Source: Microcoleus sp. FACHB-1515 (GTDB taxonomy: Bacteria > Cyanobacteriota > Cyanobacteriia > Elainellales > Elainellaceae). From it: a DNA stretch of 64,000 nucleotides. Below, piece after piece: positions 43,511 to 51,764 of this stretch (within the stretch, counting starts at the first letter, position 1; every line of letters starts with the position of its first letter). The translations under genes were made by a program, and so were the position numbers. The stretch lies in contig NZ_JACJPO010000019.1 of assembly GCF_014696105.1 (NCBI RefSeq), positions 21,838 through 85,837 of the forward strand. The letters run 5' to 3'. The notes below the pieces were generated by a model. The model saw only the letters and a program-made list of their open reading frames with translations. It did no database searches and was not told where the DNA came from.

Positions 43511-44989
43511 TCAGGAGCAGCGCTTCATGCGCGTCTTGAGCAGGTCGCCCAAGATGCGGATGCCCTGCTCGATCGCTTCGGGAGACTGCGAAAAATTCAG
43601 CCGTAAAGCCGGATAGCCTTGCTGATTCGGGAAGAAGGTCGATCCGGGAACGATAAAGACTTTTTGCAGCGCGGCGGCATGACAAATCGCCTGCATGGGC
43701 AGACCCTCCGGCAGCGTCACCCACAGAAACAAGCCGCCATTCGGAACCGTCCAGGTTGCTTCTTGGGGAAAATAGCGCTCTAGCGCTTTCAGCATTGTGT
43801 TTCGATTCGTCAGGTTTTGCGTCCGCAACTGATTGAGATAGCGGCGATAGTGTCCGGTTGCTAGATATTCGCTGACGATCGCCTGCGACACGGTAGACAC
43901 GCATAAATCACTGAGCAGCTTTCGTTCCAGCAATGCCTGATACGCCGTGCCCGTCACGACCATGTAGCCAACGCGCAATCCGGGCATCAGCGTTTTCGAG
44001 AAAGTGCCGAGGTAGATGACGCGGCCAGCTTTGCTGATCCCGGTGGGATCGCTGCGGTCGATCGCTTTAATCGGCGGCGGTACGGCCTCAAAGCTGAGTC
44101 CTTCATAGGCGTTGTCTTCCAGCACGACGCAATCGTATTGTTCGGCCAGTGCCAAAAGCTGCTGGCGGTGCGGCTGTGAGGTGGTGATTCCGGTTGGATT
44201 GTGCAGCGTGCTGATCGTATAGATCAGCTTGGGGCGATGGCTGCGTAAATACTGTTCCAACAGCATCAAATTCATGCCGTCGGGTGTCATCGGAATGCCA
44301 ATCACTCGTGCGCCAATGCCTTGCAGAACCGCGAGTGCGCCGTGATAGTTCGGAGATTCGACGATCGCCCAGTCTCCCGGCTTCAGATAGTGCTGCATTG
44401 TCAGCGACAGCCCTTGCATCGAGCCGTTTGTGACGATTAGTTCTTCCGGCGAAACTTCCAGCCCTTTGTGCAGCAGCAGTTGGGCGATTTGCTTTCGCAG
44501 GCCGATTTGTCCTTGCGGAAAGTCATAGCGAAACAGTTCATCGCCCACGCCTTTGACTGCCCGTCGCGCAATGCGCTGGAGGTCTTCGACTGCGCCAATC
44601 ATCGGAAAACCAGAGGCGAAATTAATCACATCCTCCTGCAAATTGGCATGACCCACAGCGGTACAAATCTCGAAATACGACATCTCCCTGGTTTCGGGAA
44701 TGATCACTTCCTGACGCGGTGCAAACGTAGCCGGAACGGGCGTTTCGATCGACTGCTCGTAGACGAAATATCCGGCTCCCGGACGCGCATAAATCAAGCC
44801 GTCCGCCTCCAACATGCTGTAGGCTTCGATCACGGTCAGCTTGTTGACCTGCGTGGCTTCGGCAAGGGCGCGAATTGAGGGAAGTCGATCGCCTGCCTGC
44901 AATTTTTCAGCTTCAATCAGGTGGCGAATGCGGTTGCGAATTTGCAGATAAACTGGCTCGGACGATCGGCGATCGAGAATGATTTTCAC
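43511..44989 (-). CDS. MocR-type regulator (GntR winged helix fused to class I aminotransferase)
   Basis: About 493 residues. The N-terminal ~80 are a GntR winged helix (EPVYLQIRNRIRHLIEAEKL, LPSIRALAEATQVNKLTV), followed by a linker and a fold-type-I aminotransferase domain with Lys332 in TFSKTLMPG for PLP and NPTGITTSQPHR for substrate. MocR proteins sense an amino-type ligand or PLP and regulate transcription, usually of the divergent gene. GTG 44989 (AGGGGA ~9 bases upstream) was chosen over ATG 45031. Three operator-like repeats lie 97-154 bases upstream. Neighbouring tauE-like and cystine-lyase genes suggest a sulfur-compound ligand. Confidence 0.92.
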   Translation of the reverse strand: MKIILDRRSSEPVYLQIRNRIRHLIEAEKLQAGDRLPSIRALAEATQVNKLTVIEAYSMLEADGLIYARPGAGYFVYEQSIETPVPATFAPRQEVIIPETREMSYFEICTAVGHANLQEDVINFASGFPMIGAVEDLQRIARRAVKGVGDELFRYDFPQGQIGLRKQIAQLLLHKGLEVSPEELIVTNGSMQGLSLTMQHYLKPGDWAIVESPNYHGALAVLQGIGARVIGIPMTPDGMNLMLLEQYLRSHRPKLIYTISTLHNPTGITTSQPHRQQLLALAEQYDCVVLEDNAYEGLSFEAVPPPIKAIDRSDPTGISKAGRVIYLGTFSKTLMPGLRVGYMVVTGTAYQALLERKLLSDLCVSTVSQAIVSEYLATGHYRRYLNQLRTQNLTNRNTMLKALERYFPQEATWTVPNGGLFLWVTLPEGLPMQAICHAAALQKVFIVPGSTFFPNQQGYPALRLNFSQSPEAIEQGIRILGDLLKTRMKRCS

Positions 44990-45085
44990 GGCACAATTTC
45001 CCCTGTGCAACGTCAAGATGCATCGCTTCAAATTGCCCGCAATGCATCGCTATTGGGCACTATACGCGATCTTACAATCTTTCAC

Positions 45086-45143
45086 CTGGTACAGTTTTCT
45101 TCAGTTCTACCAGTACAGTTTCTCAATGCAAAAACTGTACCAG
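45086..45143. promoter_or_regulatory. Three-site MocR operator
   Basis: CTGGTACAGTTT (45086-45097), CCAGTACAGTTT (45110-45121) and the reverse complement AAACTGTACCAG (45132-45143), giving two direct and one inverted 12-base sites, spaced 24 and 22 bases start to start. This two-direct-plus-one-inverted layout is characteristic of MocR-family operators. It lies in the 240-base divergent gap between the regulator and the gene at 45230. Confidence 0.75.
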
Positions 45144-45229
45144 TTAAATTTAATTTTTTTGTACCTTTGCAGCCGAAAATCGATCGCGCATAGTGAAGCT
45201 ACACCACCGTTTGAAGAGGATTCTTCACG

Positions 45230-45499
45230 ATGAAAGCTTTTCCAATCACCGCTTCAACTTCCAAAGAATATCGCAGACTTGAAGGATTGACGCGCTTTTC
45301 AACTGCCCAAATCCTGCTACAAAATCTTTGGCGATCGCTTGTCTTAAATCTCACTCGCGGCGCAGAAATTCAAATTTGGAAAGTCAAAACGCGATCGGGT
45401 TTTGCTTGGCGCGTTTATGATCCGCACACAAATTCTGTGATGGGATTTAGCTCAGAAGCAGAAGTGCGATCGTGGATTGAAAGTCGCTATTCCCGCTGA
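45230..45499 (+). CDS. Small conserved protein next to the MocR operator
   Basis: 89 residues. The N-terminal half is basic and polar; the C-terminal half (EIQIWKVKTRSGFAWRVYDP, FSSEAEVRSWIESRYSR) looks like a compact alpha-beta domain seen in small cyanobacterial proteins. No catalytic motif. Divergent from the MocR gene, it is the closest gene to the triple operator and a likely target. GAGGA lies 11-15 bases upstream. It is followed after 77 bases by the exporter gene, so the two may form one unit. Confidence 0.7.
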   Translation: MKAFPITASTSKEYRRLEGLTRFSTAQILLQNLWRSLVLNLTRGAEIQIWKVKTRSGFAWRVYDPHTNSVMGFSSEAEVRSWIESRYSR

Positions 45500-45576
45500 T
45501 TTCTTCTATCACAAGCAAGATTGCAATTCGATGTGAAATCTTCAATTATAGAAAAGCAATTTGCTTGTGGTTTGCG

Positions 45577-46335
45577 ATGGATTGGACGTTTTTAATCGGA
45601 ATTTTTGCCGCAGGTATGCTGGCTGGATTTGTGGATGCGATCGCAGGCGGCGGCGGTTTAATTCTACTTCCCGCCGTTCTGCTCAGCGGTCTACCCGTCG
45701 GAGCCGCAGTCGCCACAAACAAGCTGTGCGGTACATTTGGAGCGCTCACCAGTTCGCTCAGATTCGCTCAAGCGAAACAGGTGAATCTAACGGCCTGTTT
45801 GTGGATGGGAATTCCCGCTGCGATCGGTGCGTTTTTAGGCAGTCAGTCGATCGGCTTTTTGCCGAAACAGTGGGCAGAACCGATCGTGATTCTGCTGATG
45901 ATCGGCATCACGATTTTTGTGCTTGTCAAACCGGAATTTGGTCAAGCAAACAGTGAGGTGAAGTTCGATCGCCCGCAACAATTCAAGCTGGCATTTTGGG
46001 GATTGGCGATCGGATTTCACGACGGATTTTTTGGACCAGGAACCGGAACGTTTTTAGTATTTGCCTTGGTTTCGATCGGTTCGCTCAATTTCTTGCAGGG
46101 AACTGGAACCGCCAAAGTAATCAATTTCATCACCAACATTACTGCCCTGATTGCATTTTTACTGATGGGAAGCGTCAATTTTGCGATCGGTCTATCGGGC
46201 GCAGCAGGCTCGATTATTGGCTCTTATTTGGGTGCTTCGGTTGCCACCCAAAGAGGCGCAAAAATTATCAAGCCGCTATTTCTAACTGTGACTTCCGTTC
46301 TGGTTGGCAAACTGATTTGGAACTACGTTGATTGA
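45577..46335 (+). CDS. Sulfite exporter TauE/SafE (TSUP) family membrane protein
   Basis: About 252 residues with seven or eight hydrophobic helices. GGGGLILLPAVL in the first repeat and GFHDGFFGPGTGTFLVF in the second are the paired signature of the TSUP family, which exports sulfite, sulfoacetate or related organosulfur anions across the plasma membrane. The direction is inferred from the family. ATG 45577 was chosen over TTG 45565. It lies between the MocR module and the cystine lyase, consistent with removing sulfite or a sulfonate made from cysteine. A four-hairpin repeat lies between it and the convergent lyase. Confidence 0.9.
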   Translation: MDWTFLIGIFAAGMLAGFVDAIAGGGGLILLPAVLLSGLPVGAAVATNKLCGTFGALTSSLRFAQAKQVNLTACLWMGIPAAIGAFLGSQSIGFLPKQWAEPIVILLMIGITIFVLVKPEFGQANSEVKFDRPQQFKLAFWGLAIGFHDGFFGPGTGTFLVFALVSIGSLNFLQGTGTAKVINFITNITALIAFLLMGSVNFAIGLSGAAGSIIGSYLGASVATQRGAKIIKPLFLTVTSVLVGKLIWNYVD

Positions 46336-46362
46336 CCGAGATCTTGCACCTGTTGCAACACA

Positions 46363-46485
46363 GCCCTGAAATCAATTTCGGGCTGAAAGCACAAACCCGT
46401 TGAAACGGGTTAAAACCTTAACGCAGCCTGGTTTTCAGTCAGTTTCAACTGACTTTCGTTGTTAGCCCAAATTTCAATTTAGGGC
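46363..46485. repeat. Four-hairpin intergenic repeat, copy B (best preserved)
   Basis: Hairpins: 46363-46383 (GCCC-T-GAAA / TTTC-GGGC, bulged T), 46394-46411 (AACCCGT / ACGGGTT, loop TGAA), 46437-46454 (AGTCAGT / ACTGACT, loop TTCA), 46465-46485 (GCCC/GGGC). Each is exact or nearly so. It is located between convergent genes. Confidence 0.75.
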
Positions 46486-46513
46486 GGGTCATGCCACAGG
46501 TGCAAAATCTCAG

Positions 46514-47701
46514 TTATCGGATTACATTCGCGATCGCGGCTGCCAATCGATCGATTTCCGATTCCAGTGTCAAATAGTGGACGCAGGCGCGAATGCAGTC
46601 CGGGTCGAGAATGGTGCGGACGAAAATTTGCTGCTGCTCTAGCGCTTGGACGATCGCCGCATGTGCCTGTCCGGTCGTCACCTGAAAGGAAATCAGTCCC
46701 GCTTCCGGCGGTGCAGCGCGGAGACAGCGAATCTGCGGAACTTCGCAAAGCTGCTGCCAAAGCTGTTTGCTCAAGCTGCGGATGCGATCGAAGCGATCGG
46801 CCTGCGTGCCCCATTCGTTTTGAACCGCGATCGCCGCACACAAAGCGCCGTACAGCGTAAAGTCAGACGTGGCAATTTCGTAGCGTCGGCCATCGGGTCG
46901 CCATGCGCTCGGCTGTCCGCGATCGTCATACACAATGCCGCGCCAGCCGATGAACGTCGGACTCAAGCTTTCCCTCGTTTCGGGTCGCACGTACAGTCCG
47001 CCCACGCCTGCCGCGCCGCCCCACCATTTATGTCCGGTGAACGCATAGAAATCAACGTTCAGTTCGGCCAGATTCAAGGGCAGAACGCCGATCGACTGCG
47101 CGGCATCCACCAAAACGCGAATCGGCTGACGGCTGGCGAACTGCTGACAGGCGGCGACCATTTCAGCCAGCGGCAAGACTTGGCCTGTGTTCCACAGAAT
47201 GTGGCTGACGACAAACAGGCGCGTGTTGGGTCGCAAGTGCTGAGTGACGATCGCAACCGGATCGCCTTCATTCAACGTTTCGCGCAATGGACAGACCGAG
47301 ACTTCGATCGCAAATCGGCGCTGAATCTCTTGAATCGCCGCAATAATGCCCGGATGCTCGCAATCCGAAACCAGCAGATGATCGCCCGCCTGCCAGTCGA
47401 TGCCCCACAGCCCGATGTTGCAGCCAACCGAGACATCTTCCGTCAGCGTAATTGTGCTGGGATCGACTTGCAGTTCAGCGGCGATCGCACTGCGGGCGCG
47501 ATCGGCTTCCCGCATCATCCAGGCATTCACCTGCCCGGAAAATGGTCCTTGCTGCTGCGCCTGATTGTGTGCCTGCAAGATGGCATCGATCGCGGCTTGC
47601 GGCATCGGCCCCTGTCCGCCGTAGTTGAAGTAAGCTTTGTTGGCAAGCGCGGGAAACTGCTGGCGATGAAGGGCGAGTTGCGGAGAGGAAGCGATCGTCA
47701 T
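46514..47701 (-). CDS. L-cysteine/cystine lyase, C-DES type
   Basis: 395 residues of class V fold-type-I PLP enzymes. NYGGQGPMPQ, VSVGCNIGLWGIDWQAGD, SDCEHPGIIAA, SHILWNTGQVLPLAE, LVDAAQSIG and FTGHKWWGG (Lys225 binds PLP) and the end DPDCIRACVHYLT correspond segment by segment to the Synechocystis C-DES as I remember it, which splits cystine or cysteine to pyruvate, ammonia and persulfide or sulfide for iron-sulfur assembly. It lacks the mobile catalytic cysteine loop of NifS/SufS. It acts in the cytosol. It may feed sulfur to clusters, or degrade surplus cysteine next to a sulfite exporter. The gap upstream holds a hairpin repeat (copy C). Confidence 0.9.
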   Translation of the reverse strand: MTIASSPQLALHRQQFPALANKAYFNYGGQGPMPQAAIDAILQAHNQAQQQGPFSGQVNAWMMREADRARSAIAAELQVDPSTITLTEDVSVGCNIGLWGIDWQAGDHLLVSDCEHPGIIAAIQEIQRRFAIEVSVCPLRETLNEGDPVAIVTQHLRPNTRLFVVSHILWNTGQVLPLAEMVAACQQFASRQPIRVLVDAAQSIGVLPLNLAELNVDFYAFTGHKWWGGAAGVGGLYVRPETRESLSPTFIGWRGIVYDDRGQPSAWRPDGRRYEIATSDFTLYGALCAAIAVQNEWGTQADRFDRIRSLSKQLWQQLCEVPQIRCLRAAPPEAGLISFQVTTGQAHAAIVQALEQQQIFVRTILDPDCIRACVHYLTLESEIDRLAAAIANVIR

Positions 47702-47783
47702 GGTGGAAAGGCGAAACTTTTTGGAATTGTATCAATCCTCGTTTGAAGTGCTGCGATCGAACGTGAATCGCTGTGGTGGGAAT

Positions 47784-47894
47784 GCCGTGTCAAGTTCCGG
47801 CTCAAAGCTTAAACTCATTGAAATGAGCTGAGTGCGATCGCTTGAAGTTCGTTTCAACTGACTTGAGCTTTTAGCCAAGAAATTGATTTCCTGG
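47784..47894. repeat. Four-hairpin intergenic repeat, copy C (degenerate)
   Basis: Shares the landmark order of copy B: GGCTcAAAGC, CTCAT-TGAA-ATGAG, AGTTCGT-TTCA-ACTGACT, TTAGCC and a final CCA...TGG. Some arms carry mismatches. It lies in the divergent gap between C-DES and the exported protein, inside or beside the promoters. A short direct repeat of TTTGATTTCCTGG follows (about 47883-47912). Confidence 0.6.
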
Positions 47895-47950
47895 TTTGAT
47901 TTCCTGGTTTTAGGTACGCAGTTCCCAATCAAAGGGAAGGGGATCGATCG

Positions 47951-48505
47951 ATGCTGAAAACGGTACTGGTTGGATTGGCCTTGGGGCTGGTGGCAGATGC
48001 AGCTTGGGCGCAGGTGCAGACTGTGCCGCTGGCGATCGTCTCCACCACCCGACCTCCCAGCATCCGCACCATTCGCGAAGTGGGCGGCTATCCACAACGG
48101 TTCAGCTACACCGTTGGCAGTGGCGCACTCATTCTCAATGCCGCCAATCAGGTGACGGGCTACTACTTCACGATGAACGATCTTGAAGCCAGAACTGCCT
48201 ACACCTATGGCTTGTTTAGCAGTCACAATCAGGGGGTGCCAACAAGCTGTGAAGGCGCAAGAAATCTCACCCAGCGCGAATCCGCAGGTGAACTGCTGCT
48301 CGACCTGAGCGAAACCGCACCGCTGACAGCTTCTAATCGCGGCGTGGCGTTTATTGGCTCGATCGATCGCCCCATCACGTTGTCTGAGCCGATTCCGCTG
48401 GAATCGATCGGCTATCTCTACATTCAGCCTGTCCCTGAAGCCGCGCTCACATCCAGCGAATTTTGTGCGAATGTGCGATTGAATCCGGGCGGATATGCAC
48501 GTTAG
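47951..48505 (+). CDS. Exported protein of unknown function
   Basis: 184 residues with a Sec signal peptide (MLKTVLVGLALGLVADAAWA-QV, cleavage after residue ~20). The mature part is beta-rich, polar and has two cysteines (PTSCEGA and EFCANVR) that may form a disulfide, and the aromatic segment TGYYFTMNDLEARTAYTY. No catalytic motif and no membrane anchor other than the signal. It is probably periplasmic or released. The next gene starts about 110 bases downstream in a different frame. I do not recognise the family. Confidence 0.75.
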   Translation: MLKTVLVGLALGLVADAAWAQVQTVPLAIVSTTRPPSIRTIREVGGYPQRFSYTVGSGALILNAANQVTGYYFTMNDLEARTAYTYGLFSSHNQGVPTSCEGARNLTQRESAGELLLDLSETAPLTASNRGVAFIGSIDRPITLSEPIPLESIGYLYIQPVPEAALTSSEFCANVRLNPGGYAR

Positions 48506-48615
48506 CGTTCAAAAGTGAACAATTTTTGCCAGAATTTAAACAAGTTCGTTGTTCGCACTCAACGTTCGCACTCAACAGTCGGTTACTGACTTGTTCCTCT
48601 TCGCAGCGTGATCGA

Positions 48616-50082
48616 ATGTGGCTGACTGATGAACTGTTCTTCAATTTTCAGCGATGTCGTCGTCGGGCGTTTCTCGATCGCTTTGGGGACGAAACGCAGC
48701 GCGACCCGCCGAGCGACTATGTGCTGAAGCTCCGGCAAGACAGTCTTGCCCATCGACGCACGATTCTGGCTGACGCGATCGCGCAGTTCCAACCTGTCTA
48801 CCCCAAAGGCGACTGGAACGCCGGAGCAGCGGCGACGCTCGACCTGATGCGGCAGGGCGTCGATCGCATCACCAAAGGCGTTCTGCTGCTGCCGATCGAT
48901 GGCGGCATCACCTTAGTAAGCTGCCCGGATCTGCTTGTGCGTCAGTCGGGAAACTCGATTTTGGGCGACTGGCACTATGCGCCGATCGACATTCGACTCG
49001 GCAAACGCCCAAAGCTCGACTATCAGCTAACGGCTGCTTTCCACGCTTTCGTTCTCGCTGGCGTACAGCGCACCTGGTCAAAAACCTGGTTGATTTTGCG
49101 ACAGCGCGGCCAATATGCGGTGAATCTGACGGAAATGCTGCCGCGCATGGAAGATGTTTTGCAAGCCTGCGTCGAACTGCTGCAAACTCAGCAAGAACCC
49201 GAAGTTTTCATCGCCAACAATCGCTGCGATCTTTGTCCCTGGCTGGGTCACTGCTACGAAATTGCCCAGCAGCAAAATCATTTGTCCCTGCTTCCGGGTG
49301 TAACACCGAGCCGCTATGTGCAGCTTCAGGCGATCGAACTGCTGACGGTGGAAGCCTTAGCGATCGCTCGTCCCAAACAGCTTGAATCGCTGCCCGGATT
49401 TGGCATTCACGTGGCCGATCGACTGGTTCGCCAAGCGCAATCGCAACTGCAAAACCGCGCCCTGCCAATCTACACTGCTCCCTCACACATTCTGCTGACT
49501 GAAACCGAACTGCCGACCGCCCCGATCGAGCTTTACTACGACATTGAATCCGCACCGGATCACAATTTGGCGTATCTGCACGGCGTTTTGGTAGTCGATC
49601 GCATCGCGCAAACTGAAACCTTTCACGCACTTTGGGCGGATGATGAAGCATCCGAGGCGATCGTGTGGCAGCAGTTCCTCGCCCTTGTCACTCAGTATGG
49701 CAACGCGCCAATCTTCCACTTTTGCCCGTATGAAGTGCAAACCGTGCAGCGTCTAGCTGCTGCTTTCGGAACGCCTGCCATGCAGATTGAACCTTTGCTC
49801 GATCGCTTCGTCGATCTGCACGAGCGGGTGACTCGCGTTGCCACGCTGCCTGTGGAAAGCTATGCGCTCAAGCCGATCGCCCGCTGGCTGAATTTTGACT
49901 GGCGCGATGCGGATGCCAGCGGCGCACAATCGATCTACTGGTACGCGCAGTGGCGATCGACGGGCGATCCGTTTTTCCTCAATGCCATCTTGCGCTACAA
50001 CGAAGACGACTGCCGCGCTACGCGCCACGTCAAAGATTGGCTCGTCCAGTTTGCTCGCCCGGAACTGTCGCAGATTTCTTGA
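48616..50082 (+). CDS. TM0106-type RecB-like nuclease with a C-terminal RNase-H-like domain
   Basis: About 488 residues. The first ~230 resemble a RecB/Cas4-family PD-(D/E)XK nuclease (FNFQRCRRRAFLDRFGD, a KLDYQLTAAFHAFVL core and CDLCPWLGHC, cysteines that could hold an iron-sulfur cluster). HhH-like residues follow (LESLPGFGIHVADRLV), then a C-terminal exonuclease-like domain (IELYYDIESAPDHNLAYLHG, FHFCPYEVQTVQ, YNEDDCRATRHVKDW) with DnaQ/RNase-H-type acidic residues. It probably processes DNA or RNA ends. ATG 48616 was preferred to 48463 because the extra residues overlap the preceding gene. Confidence 0.83.
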   Translation: MWLTDELFFNFQRCRRRAFLDRFGDETQRDPPSDYVLKLRQDSLAHRRTILADAIAQFQPVYPKGDWNAGAAATLDLMRQGVDRITKGVLLLPIDGGITLVSCPDLLVRQSGNSILGDWHYAPIDIRLGKRPKLDYQLTAAFHAFVLAGVQRTWSKTWLILRQRGQYAVNLTEMLPRMEDVLQACVELLQTQQEPEVFIANNRCDLCPWLGHCYEIAQQQNHLSLLPGVTPSRYVQLQAIELLTVEALAIARPKQLESLPGFGIHVADRLVRQAQSQLQNRALPIYTAPSHILLTETELPTAPIELYYDIESAPDHNLAYLHGVLVVDRIAQTETFHALWADDEASEAIVWQQFLALVTQYGNAPIFHFCPYEVQTVQRLAAAFGTPAMQIEPLLDRFVDLHERVTRVATLPVESYALKPIARWLNFDWRDADASGAQSIYWYAQWRSTGDPFFLNAILRYNEDDCRATRHVKDWLVQFARPELSQIS

Positions 50083-50090
50083 GCCGCCCA

Positions 50091-51764
50091 CTACTGAACT
50101 TCAAACTTGCGGCTCCAGTTTTCTCCGTTCGCCTGTCCCATTAGCTGCATTTGCGGAATTGACAGCTTCAGCCGCTTCAAGGTTTTGCAAACCAGGTTTG
50201 ACATCGCATCGAAATCAGACAAAGCCGCTCCTTCAAAGGCGATTTGCAGGCGATCGCCGTTCGTACTCACTTCCGCCATCGTTCCATCTGGCAGCGCTTC
50301 ATTCAGCAACGTGGCAAATCGCGCCGCATCAGAAGGAACAGGCGGCGAAATCTGAGCGCCGATACCATTTTGCGATCGCTCTGCGATCCCGTTCTGGGAG
50401 CGCTCTGCGATCGGCGCAGAACTCAAAGACTCGATCGCGGGCAAATCTTCCGGCAGCAAGGTCACAAGCTCTTCATCCGTCAAAGTCGCCGCACTCGCCA
50501 ATCGATTCGCCTGCTGTTCGATCGCTTTTTCAAACAGATTGCGAACCAAGCGACCGTTGCCAAACGTGCGATCGCGATTTGCATAAAGCTGCTCAAACAT
50601 TTGCTTCAGTTTTGCCTGCGTTTCTTCAGTCGGATTAAAGTTACTTTTGCTGCACATTTTTGTGAAGATGGCGAGCAAATCTTCCGGTGGGTAATCGGCG
50701 AAATAAAAATAGCGATTGAAGCGCGATTTTAATCCGGGATTTGCTTCAATGAAGTGATTCATTTCATCGGTGTAGCCCGCCACAATCACAACCAATCGAT
50801 CGCGAAAATCTTCCATTCGCTTGAGCAAAGTGTCGATCGCTTCTCGCCCAAAATCATTTCCTGCTCCGGGCGGTGACAGCGCATAAGCTTCATCAATAAA
50901 CAAGACGCCGTCGAGGGCAGAATTCACCATATCATCGGTTTTCTTCGCCGTTTGTCCGACATATCCGGCAACGAGGCCAGCGCGATCGGTTTCGACTAGA
51001 TGCCCTTTTTTCAAAATTCCCAATGCTTTGAATAAGCGTCCGGTGAGACGAGCGATCGTCGTCTTCCCCGTCCCCGGTGGCCCGCCAAAAACCATGTGCA
51101 GCGAAACCGAAGTTTGCGCCAAACCGCGCTCTTTTCGCACCTGCTGAACTTTGAGAAAGTTCGTCAGCGTCCGCACCGATTCTTTGATATTTTGCATTCC
51201 CACGAGGTCATCCAGTTCGGCCATCACCTGCTCTAGCGTTTCGGTTGGCATCGGTTGCAGTTCCGCCGGAATCGGTCGGTAGGTGTGCAAAAGCTGCCAG
51301 ATGTGATTGAGCGCCGCCGTTTCATCTGGCGTCACTTCGCCATCCGCTCGAATAATCATCTGCGCGAAGCGGTGGATCGCATTCACGATCGGCTCTTGCA
51401 AACTGCTTCCCTGCGCTTGATCTTGCTGATGCAGCAGCGAGGGCAGCAAGAGGCGATCGTCCTCTTCCTTCGTCAAATCCAGCAAAATTTGCAAAATTTC
51501 CTTTTCTGCCGCTGTTCGACTGGCGCGATCGTCCCACCGAAGCGCCGCTGTCAGCTTGCTCTTATCCGGCTTGATCAGGCCATACAGCACCAAATACGCT
51601 AGCAACTCCAGCGAACTAATCACGCCATGACTGCGCCCGCAAATCTGCACAATCCGGGCTAGATCGCGCAAAATCACTCCGCGATAGTTTTCTCCCAGTT
51701 CCAGCGCTGGCTCGATCGCCTTATACAGTAAGTTCGCTTCTCGCTTGATGTCGTCGCTTTGCAC
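50091..51764 (-). CDS. TerB-like / CbbX-type AAA+ ATPase
   Basis: 557 residues. Residues ~100-165 include IVNAIHRFAQMIIRADGEVTPDE, a TerB-like acidic motif. Residues ~180-440 are the AAA+ core of the CbbX/SpoVK group: GGPPGTGKTT (Walker A, Lys234), DGVLFIDEAYAL (Walker B), sensor and arginine-finger segments (VVIVAGYTDEM, GLKSRFNRYFYF). The C-terminal ~110 residues carry an exact tandem IAERSQNG octapeptide (453-468). CbbX remodels rubisco; other members do unrelated jobs, and the target here is unknown. It converges on the TM0106 nuclease, with only 8 bases between stops. Confidence 0.85.
   Translation of the reverse strand: MQSDDIKREANLLYKAIEPALELGENYRGVILRDLARIVQICGRSHGVISSLELLAYLVLYGLIKPDKSKLTAALRWDDRASRTAAEKEILQILLDLTKEEDDRLLLPSLLHQQDQAQGSSLQEPIVNAIHRFAQMIIRADGEVTPDETAALNHIWQLLHTYRPIPAELQPMPTETLEQVMAELDDLVGMQNIKESVRTLTNFLKVQQVRKERGLAQTSVSLHMVFGGPPGTGKTTIARLTGRLFKALGILKKGHLVETDRAGLVAGYVGQTAKKTDDMVNSALDGVLFIDEAYALSPPGAGNDFGREAIDTLLKRMEDFRDRLVVIVAGYTDEMNHFIEANPGLKSRFNRYFYFADYPPEDLLAIFTKMCSKSNFNPTEETQAKLKQMFEQLYANRDRTFGNGRLVRNLFEKAIEQQANRLASAATLTDEELVTLLPEDLPAIESLSSAPIAERSQNGIAERSQNGIGAQISPPVPSDAARFATLLNEALPDGTMAEVSTNGDRLQIAFEGAALSDFDAMSNLVCKTLKRLKLSIPQMQLMGQANGENWSRKFEVQ

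Noticed and set aside
46646..47746. 366-codon plus-strand frame over the cystine-lyase gene
   Set aside because: The opposite strand matches the C-DES family throughout. This frame is an antisense effect of codon bias.
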